The translations under genes were made by a program, and so were the position numbers. This document shows, in pieces, positions 7,140 to 11,236 of a stretch of DNA of 11,236 bases. How positions within the stretch are numbered: position 1 is the first letter of the stretch; each line of letters starts with the position of its first letter. The notes beneath the pieces are model-generated. The model was not told the origin of the DNA. It saw only the letters and a list, made by a program, of their open reading frames with translations, and ran no database searches. The stretch is taken from the NCBI GenBank assembly GCA_017444705.1, contig JAFSWA010000064.1:1-11236 (forward strand). Reading direction: 5' to 3'. This DNA comes from a bacterium. Lineage in GTDB: Bacteria > Cyanobacteriota > Vampirovibrionia > Gastranaerophilales > Gastranaerophilaceae.

Positions 7140-7921
7140 TGGGATTAGCGGTAGTAGATGCTTTATCAACTCAATTACCCGAGCTTAATGTAGCTTTGGG
7201 TGCTGGTATTGCCATTTTTGCAAGAATGGCGGGGTTTGTAAGATTTGCTCCCGTATTGAACAGAAGTGAAATTCCTAATATGGTAAAACTGTCAATAGCC
7301 CTTTTATTGACAATTATCTTCACAACCTTTATGCACCCGTCCCTGCCGCCGCATGGAGTCAGTTTGGTATTTAGTATAGGGGTTAATTACATTTGCGGAG
7401 CGTTAATAGGTTTTGTCGCAAACTGTATTATTCAGGTTGTTGCTGCCGGAGGGGATATTATGAATATGCAAATGGGACTTCAATCTGCAATGGTTCTTGA
7501 CCCGACAAGTCAATCACAGGTTTCTATTTTGGGTAAATTATTCGCACTTTTAGGTATAATTATTTTTATTGAAATAGGCGGTGTTTATTGGCTGATAGAG
7601 GCTTTTTTGCGTTCTTTTGAAGTATTTCCTATGTATGGAAGTGCAATTCCTCTCGAACAGTTGGCATCAGTTCAGCATTTATCTGAAATAACGGGCAATA
7701 TTCTGTTTTTCGGACTTCAAATAGCATCGCCGGTACTTCTTGCGACATTAGGGCAGGATATAATTCTTGGCTTAATTTCAAAAACAGCACCGCAAGTAAA
7801 CGTATTCCAACTCAGCTTTCTTTTTAAACCTGTTTTGGGTGCGGCAATTATTTATTTCATTTTGCCTATATTCTTCAACACTATAAAAGAGTATTTTCTT
7901 TCATTTGCAACAATTTTTTAA
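7139..7921 (+). CDS. fliR: Flagellar type III export gate protein FliR
   Basis: FliR is the single-copy subunit that closes the FliP/FliQ export gate. The 260-residue length is standard. Multiple hydrophobic helices are present, with family motifs: FARMAGFVRFAPVLNRSEIP near the N-terminus, GGDIMNMQMGLQSAMVLDP in the middle (the FliR 'G..i..q.G.~~a...dP' region), and APQVNVFQLSFLFKPVLG near the C-terminus. The ATG overlaps the fliQ stop by one base, indicating translational coupling. It is the last gene of the operon, followed by a strong terminator. The usual partners flhB and flhA do not follow, so they must be encoded elsewhere if the machine is complete. Confidence 0.96.
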   Translation: MGLAVVDALSTQLPELNVALGAGIAIFARMAGFVRFAPVLNRSEIPNMVKLSIALLLTIIFTTFMHPSLPPHGVSLVFSIGVNYICGALIGFVANCIIQVVAAGGDIMNMQMGLQSAMVLDPTSQSQVSILGKLFALLGIIIFIEIGGVYWLIEAFLRSFEVFPMYGSAIPLEQLASVQHLSEITGNILFFGLQIASPVLLATLGQDIILGLISKTAPQVNVFQLSFLFKPVLGAAIIYFILPIFFNTIKEYFLSFATIF

Positions 7922-7948
7922 TAATATACAATACTCCCAATAAAAAAT

Positions 7949-7974
7949 GCCCGATTTTCCAATCGGGCTTTTCT
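7949..7974 (+). terminator. Rho-independent terminator of the export-gate operon
   Basis: GCCCGATT (7949-7956), loop TTCC (7957-7960) and AATCGGGC (7961-7968) form a perfect 8-bp stem, followed by TTTTCTTTT. An A-run lies just before the stem. It begins 28 bp after the fliR stop and separates that operon from the next transcription unit. Confidence 0.93.
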
Positions 7975-8016
7975 TTTGGACAAAAGAGAAAATATTACTT
8001 TTAATGAAAAATTTTG

Positions 8017-8044
8017 TTGCATAATTTTAAAAAAAAGATATAAT
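8017..8044 (+). promoter_or_regulatory. Promoter for the small ORF / pyrF unit
   Basis: TTGCAT (8017-8022) and a perfect TATAAT (8039-8044) are separated by 16 bp, giving a predicted +1 near 8051. A second TATAAT at 8059-8064 could be an alternative -10 but has no good -35. Transcription from the first would give a leader of about 145 nt before the ATG at 8196. Confidence 0.7.
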
Positions 8045-8050
8045 ATATTT

Positions 8051-8195
8051 AAGCATTATATAATATGTAAAGAAATGTAACAAATTTGGGGAATTTTAGA
8101 AAAAAGTAGCAAAAAAATTTTTCGTTGATTGTTATATAAGAGGGTCAAAAATTGAACCCCCGAAGATATAAGTAAAAACACGAAATGGAGATAAA
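8051..8195 (+). promoter_or_regulatory. Long 5' leader with hairpin, function unknown
   Basis: This is the untranslated stretch between the predicted +1 and the small ORF. GGGTCAA (8142-8148) can pair with TTGAACCC (8152-8159) through one bulged A, with a 3-nt loop. No U-run follows, so it is not a simple terminator. An A7T5 tract lies at 8111-8122. I recognise no known riboswitch class, no T-box and no PyrR-type attenuator. GGAG upstream of the ATG with about 6 nt spacing is the ribosome site. Confidence 0.35.
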
Positions 8196-8525
8196 ATGAC
8201 ACCTGATTTTGACAAAATTCAGGCCGGTATGAATAATGGCTTGAAAAAAACACAAAAAATTCAAAAAGAAGAAACAGCACAATCTATACAACAGGAAGCT
8301 CAGAACGGACTTTCATTCCGTGGTGCAAAAAAGGCAGATATGGGTACGGGTGCCGCAGGTCGCAGTTCTGTTAAAATGGACAATTTTGATACTGATATGA
8401 GAAAATTTCAATCAAAATATCATTATGCACATGCTGTAAATACATATATCGATGCATTGGTCGCACAGGGCTATGACTATGGTGATGCTGTTGTTGCGGT
8501 TATGAATGAGTTAGGAAATAATTAA
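8196..8525 (+). CDS. Small protein of unknown function (109 aa)
   Basis: This gene is not recognised. The product has no signal peptide or membrane segment. Residues 1-65 are polar, Gln/Lys/Gly-rich and probably disordered (for example QKIQKEETAQSIQQEAQNG). Residues about 66-109 look helical and more hydrophobic, ending YIDALVAQGYDYGDAVVAVMNELGNN. That pattern loosely resembles a small UBA-like three-helix bundle (I..L...Gy....A..A....gN), which is only a resemblance. A clear GGAG Shine-Dalgarno and a dedicated promoter support that it is expressed. It lies 26 bp before pyrF and is probably co-transcribed with it. A disordered N-terminus next to an export-gate operon would also fit a secreted substrate, but nothing shows this directly. 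Confidence 0.7.
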   Translation: MTPDFDKIQAGMNNGLKKTQKIQKEETAQSIQQEAQNGLSFRGAKKADMGTGAAGRSSVKMDNFDTDMRKFQSKYHYAHAVNTYIDALVAQGYDYGDAVVAVMNELGNN

Positions 8526-8551
8526 TTTTTTTGTATTGAGGATAGAGGACA

Positions 8552-9301
8552 ATGAAATTTAACAAACCGCAGAGTGCGAAAGAAAGAATTATTCTTGCAC
8601 TTGATGTGGATACTATGGAAGAGGCAGAAAAACTTGTTGAAGAATTGAAAGATTATACGGGTTACTTTAAAGTCGGGTTGCAGCTTTTTACCTCTTGCGG
8701 ATTTAAACCTATTGAAATGATAAAAGAGCATGGAGCAAAAGCATTTTTTGACGGTAAATTCCATGACATTCCCAATACTGTTGCGAGAGCTTGTGTTAAT
8801 CTTTTAAATCACGGGGTTGATTTTTATGATGTTCATACCTCAGGCGGTTCAAAAATGCTCAGTACAACGGTTAAACTATCAAAAGAGTATGCAAAAAAAT
8901 ATAACATGCCGGAGCCTACTATTATAGGTGTTACTTTGCTTTCAAGTTTCGGACAAAAGACTCTCACAACTGAATTAGGAGTTGATAAAAGTTTAGAAGA
9001 GTATGTTTTAAATTTAGCCGAAGTCGCAAAAGAAGTCGGGCTTGACGGGGTTTTGGCATCGGCTTCCGAGGCAAAAGAAATCAGAAAGCACATGGGTGAG
9101 GATTTTGTTATTATTTGTCCGGCTATTCGTCCGACATGGTCTGTTGTGGATGACCAAATAAGAGTTGTTACTCCGACAGATGCAATTAAATCAGGGGTTG
9201 ATTATATGGTTGTCGGTCGTCCTGTTACTCAGGCGGAGAATAAAATTTCTGCAATTAAACTCATTATTGCCGAAATTGAAAACGCAATGAGTTTAAAATA
9301 A
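8552..9301 (+). CDS. pyrF: Orotidine-5'-phosphate decarboxylase
   Basis: PyrF converts OMP to UMP, the last step of de novo pyrimidine synthesis, in the cytoplasm. The 249-residue product has the TIM-barrel family motifs: ILALDVD (14-20, D18), FKVGLQLF (39-46, K40), and the catalytic block FFDGKFHDIPNT (65-76) with D67, K69 and D72 forming the Asp-x-Lys-x-x-Asp charge network. PAIRPTW and DYMVVGRPVT near the C-terminus supply the phosphate-binding arginine region. The second residue of the block is Gly where Leu is common, which does not touch the catalytic residues. The Shine-Dalgarno is GAGGACA before the ATG. No other pyr genes are nearby; it follows the small 109-residue ORF. Confidence 0.96.
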   Translation: MKFNKPQSAKERIILALDVDTMEEAEKLVEELKDYTGYFKVGLQLFTSCGFKPIEMIKEHGAKAFFDGKFHDIPNTVARACVNLLNHGVDFYDVHTSGGSKMLSTTVKLSKEYAKKYNMPEPTIIGVTLLSSFGQKTLTTELGVDKSLEEYVLNLAEVAKEVGLDGVLASASEAKEIRKHMGEDFVIICPAIRPTWSVVDDQIRVVTPTDAIKSGVDYMVVGRPVTQAENKISAIKLIIAEIENAMSLK

Positions 9302-9317
9302 TTGTATAGTCCGCTTA

Positions 9318-9345
9318 TTGTAAAAATATAGTTTTATTGTATTAT
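9318..9345 (+). promoter_or_regulatory. Putative rubrerythrin promoter
   Basis: TTGTAA (9318-9323) and TATTAT (9340-9345) are separated by 16 bp in the 72-bp gap after pyrF. AAAGGAG at about 9361-9367 is a strong ribosome site for the ATG at 9374. I see no convincing PerR/Fur-type palindrome and no pyrF terminator, so some read-through from pyrF is possible. Confidence 0.5.
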
Positions 9346-9373
9346 TTTTATGTATAGATAAAAGGAGTCAGTT

Positions 9374-9913
9374 ATGGAATTAAAAGGATCTAAAACGGAA
9401 AAAAATTTGCTTGCAGCATTTGCGGGAGAATCTCAGGCGAGAAATAAATATACTTATTATGCTTCAAAAGCCAAAAAAGACGGTTATGAACAGATTGCTG
9501 CACTTTTTCAGGAAACTGCCGATAATGAAAAAGAGCATGCTAAAATATGGTTTAAATTGCTTCATGGCGGTTCAGTTGCCGACACTTTGACGAATTTAAA
9601 AGATGCGGCTGAGGGAGAAAATTATGAATGGACGGATATGTATCCTTCGTTTGCAAAAACAGCTGAAGAAGAAGGTTTTACGGAAATTGCAAAACTTTTT
9701 ACTCTTGTTGCACAAATTGAAAAGGCTCACGAGGAAAGATATAAAAAGTTATATACCAATATTGAAAAAGAGGAAGTTTTTGAAAAGAAAGACGAAGTTG
9801 TATGGGAATGCAGAAATTGCGGGTTCAGATATACAGGTAAAAAATCACCGAAAAAATGTCCTGTTTGTGACCATCCCGAATCTTTCTTTATGGTAGAACC
9901 AAAAAATTATTAA
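9374..9913 (+). CDS. rbr: Rubrerythrin
   Basis: Rubrerythrin is a cytoplasmic non-haem diiron peroxidase that reduces hydrogen peroxide and protects anaerobes from oxidative stress, taking electrons through its rubredoxin domain. The 179-residue protein has a ferritin-like four-helix domain (about 1-135) with ligand motifs GES (E19), NEKEH (E52, H55), YEWTDMYPSFAKTAEEEGF (glutamates 98-100) and IEKAHEERY (E116, H119). A C-terminal rubredoxin domain follows, with C146/C149 (CRNC) and C162/C165 (CPVC) binding one iron. Length and order are those of classical Rbr. It probably has its own promoter. The gene implies an anaerobic or microaerobic lifestyle. Confidence 0.97.
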   Translation: MELKGSKTEKNLLAAFAGESQARNKYTYYASKAKKDGYEQIAALFQETADNEKEHAKIWFKLLHGGSVADTLTNLKDAAEGENYEWTDMYPSFAKTAEEEGFTEIAKLFTLVAQIEKAHEERYKKLYTNIEKEEVFEKKDEVVWECRNCGFRYTGKKSPKKCPVCDHPESFFMVEPKNY

Positions 9914-9943
9914 AAAACCAAATAATAATCTTTATTACAATTA

Positions 9944-9972
9944 TTGACTTAAATTTTTGGAATAGTTAAAAT
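9944..9972 (+). promoter_or_regulatory. Promoter of the DNA methyltransferase gene
   Basis: TTGACT (9944-9949) and TAAAAT (9967-9972) are spaced by exactly 17 bp, the best sigma-70-like pair in the window. AAGGAG (9981-9986) follows. Two ATGs lie close to it: the one at 9988 hits a stop after five codons, while the one at 9992 opens the long frame. Confidence 0.75.
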
Positions 9973-9991
9973 ATTTTTGTAAGGAGAATGA

Positions 9992-11236
9992 ATGACCGAA
10001 CATAATATTATCTTTGGTGATAGTCGCTGTCTAAATAAAATAAAAGATAAATCAGTTCAACTTATAGTAACGTCTCCTCCATATTGGCAATTAAAAGATT
10101 ATGGTGTCGATAATCAAATAGGGTTTAATGATAGTTATGAGGATTATATAAATAACCTTAATTTGGTTTGGAAAGAGTGTTATAGAGTTTTATCAGACGG
10201 TTGCAGAATGTGTATAAATATAGGAGACCAATTTGCACGTTCTGTATATTACGGCAGATATAAAGTTATCCCTATACGTACGGAAATAATAAAGTTTTGT
10301 GAGAATTTGGGAATGGATTATATGGGTGCAATTATTTGGCAAAAAGCTACCACGATGAATACATCCGGCGGTGGGGCTGTAATGGGAAGTTTCCCATATC
10401 CAAGAAATGGTATTCTCAAAATGGATTATGAATTTATTTTGTTATTTAAAAAATTAGGAAATCCGCCAAAAATTAGACCTGAACAAAAAGAAATGTCAAA
10501 AATGACAAAAGAAGAATGGGGTAAATATTTTTCTTCTCACTGGAATTTTAACGGAGTAAAACAAACAGAACATATTGCAATGTTTCCGGAAGAGTTGCCA
10601 AAAAGATTAATAAAAATGTTTTCCTTTGTGGGAGAAACCGTTTTTGACCCATTTTTAGGTTCGGGAACAACCTCTCTTGCCGCAAAAAATTTAAACAGAA
10701 ATACCATAGGATACGAAATAAACAGAGATTTTAAAGAAATTATAAAAAATAAATTATCTGATAATCAATTATCAATATTTGATGATGCAAAAATCAATTT
10801 TGTTGAAGATAATACAATATCTTCTTTTACTTTTGATAATTTGCCTTATATATTTAAAGATCCTCACAAAATAGATAAAAAAATCGATATAAAAAAATTA
10901 CAATTCGGCTCAAAAATAGATAAAAATAATCCTAAAAAAGACGAATTATATACTGTTAAAACTGTGCTTAAACCCAACAAAATAGTTTTAAGTAACGGAT
11001 TGGAAGTAAAACTGATTGGTGTTATTCCAAAAGAGGAATATGAAGAAAAAGCAATAGATTTTTTAAATAATAAATTTCATAAAAGACGTATTTATTTAAA
11101 ATTTGATAAAGAAAAATATGATGAGAAAAATTGTATTCAAGGATATGTATATCTTGATAACAAAACTTTTATTAATAATCATTTAATAAGAACAGGTTAT
11201 GTAAGTGCTGATATAAAGTCAGATTATAAGTATAAA
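9992..11236 (+). CDS. Beta-class DNA methyltransferase with C-terminal SNase-like domain (3' end outside window)
   Basis: An open frame of 415 codons runs off the window end without a stop. Catalytic motif IV TSPPYW (27-32) comes before the SAM-binding motif DPFLGSGTT (219-227), the order of beta-class N4-cytosine/N6-adenine methyltransferases (PF01555). SPPY often marks N4-cytosine enzymes, but TSPPYW alone does not decide the base. After a linker, residues about 320-415 resemble the staphylococcal nuclease fold. LEVKLIGV, then EEKAIDFLNN, IYLKFDKEKYD, GYVYLDNKTFINNHLIRTGYV and a tyrosine-rich end align with thermonuclease. Against S. aureus nuclease numbering I read D21 as N329, R35 as K340, D40 as I345 and R87 as C381, with only E43 plausibly kept (E348). 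Cleavage activity is therefore doubtful. It has its own strong promoter. No restriction gene is visible in the window; it could follow downstream. Confidence 0.87.
   Translation, partial: MTEHNIIFGDSRCLNKIKDKSVQLIVTSPPYWQLKDYGVDNQIGFNDSYEDYINNLNLVWKECYRVLSDGCRMCINIGDQFARSVYYGRYKVIPIRTEIIKFCENLGMDYMGAIIWQKATTMNTSGGGAVMGSFPYPRNGILKMDYEFILLFKKLGNPPKIRPEQKEMSKMTKEEWGKYFSSHWNFNGVKQTEHIAMFPEELPKRLIKMFSFVGETVFDPFLGSGTTSLAAKNLNRNTIGYEINRDFKEIIKNKLSDNQLSIFDDAKINFVEDNTISSFTFDNLPYIFKDPHKIDKKIDIKKLQFGSKIDKNNPKKDELYTVKTVLKPNKIVLSNGLEVKLIGVIPKEEYEEKAIDFLNNKFHKRRIYLKFDKEKYDEKNCIQGYVYLDNKTFINNHLIRTGYVSADIKSDYKYK

Noticed and set aside
4302..7921. Non-flagellar injectisome (virulence type III secretion) operon
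   Set aside because: The SctQ-like two-SpoA protein suggested this, but the presence of FliO and FliP/Q/R sequence motifs of flagellar type, and no secretin, needle or translocator gene, make a flagellar or flagellum-derived machine the better call.
8056..8280. Minus-strand 74-codon frame over the leader and small ORF
   Set aside because: Phe/Leu-rich translation of AT-rich DNA, overlaps the promoter region and the start of a better supported gene, and lacks a convincing start context.
9603..9896. 97-codon frame inside rubrerythrin, other frame
   Set aside because: Lys/Leu-rich shadow of the rubrerythrin gene, whose metal-binding motifs are intact.
9988..9990. Earlier ATG as start of the methyltransferase
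   Set aside because: It is in another frame and reaches a stop after five codons; the ATG at 9992 opens the long frame and leads directly into the motif region.

Overview
The window is AT-rich and carries ordinary bacterial housekeeping genes, a flagellar-type export-gate operon, and mobile or defence-related genes at both edges. A cyanobacterial-type GH57/DUF3536 protein, a flagellar export operon, rubrerythrin and very low GC together suggest a non-photosynthetic relative of Cyanobacteria (Melainabacteria/Vampirovibrionia, perhaps a gut Gastranaerophilales). That assignment is an inference from gene content, not a proof.

Left edge (1-1083): the last 33 codons of an IS3/IS481-type transposase, then a short GGGAGAGGG-type inverted repeat, then truB (tRNA pseudouridine-55 synthase). 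truB has no Shine-Dalgarno sequence, and its predicted promoter places the transcription start on the ATG itself.

Minus-strand pair (1091-4116): an exported 162-residue protein of unknown function followed by a large GH57/DUF3536 carbohydrate-active protein, 29 bp apart. The pair converges on truB with 7 bp between the stop codons.

Central operon (4302-7921, plus strand): a two-SpoA-domain C-ring/sorting-platform protein with a long acidic tail, then fliO, fliP, fliQ and fliR. This encodes a cytoplasmic switch/sorting component and the membrane export gate of a flagellar (or flagellum-derived) type III secretion machine. FliQ has an unusual ~75-residue C-terminal extension. A strong hairpin terminator closes the operon.

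Right part (7980-11236): a promoter with a ~145-nt leader, a small unrecognised 109-residue protein, and pyrF (orotidine-5'-phosphate decarboxylase). Next come rubrerythrin with its own promoter, and a beta-class DNA methyltransferase cut by the window end. The methyltransferase carries a C-terminal staphylococcal-nuclease-like domain in which most catalytic positions appear substituted. The most interesting items are this fusion, the tailed FliQ, the two-SpoA protein heading the fliOPQR operon, and the small gene with its long leader.
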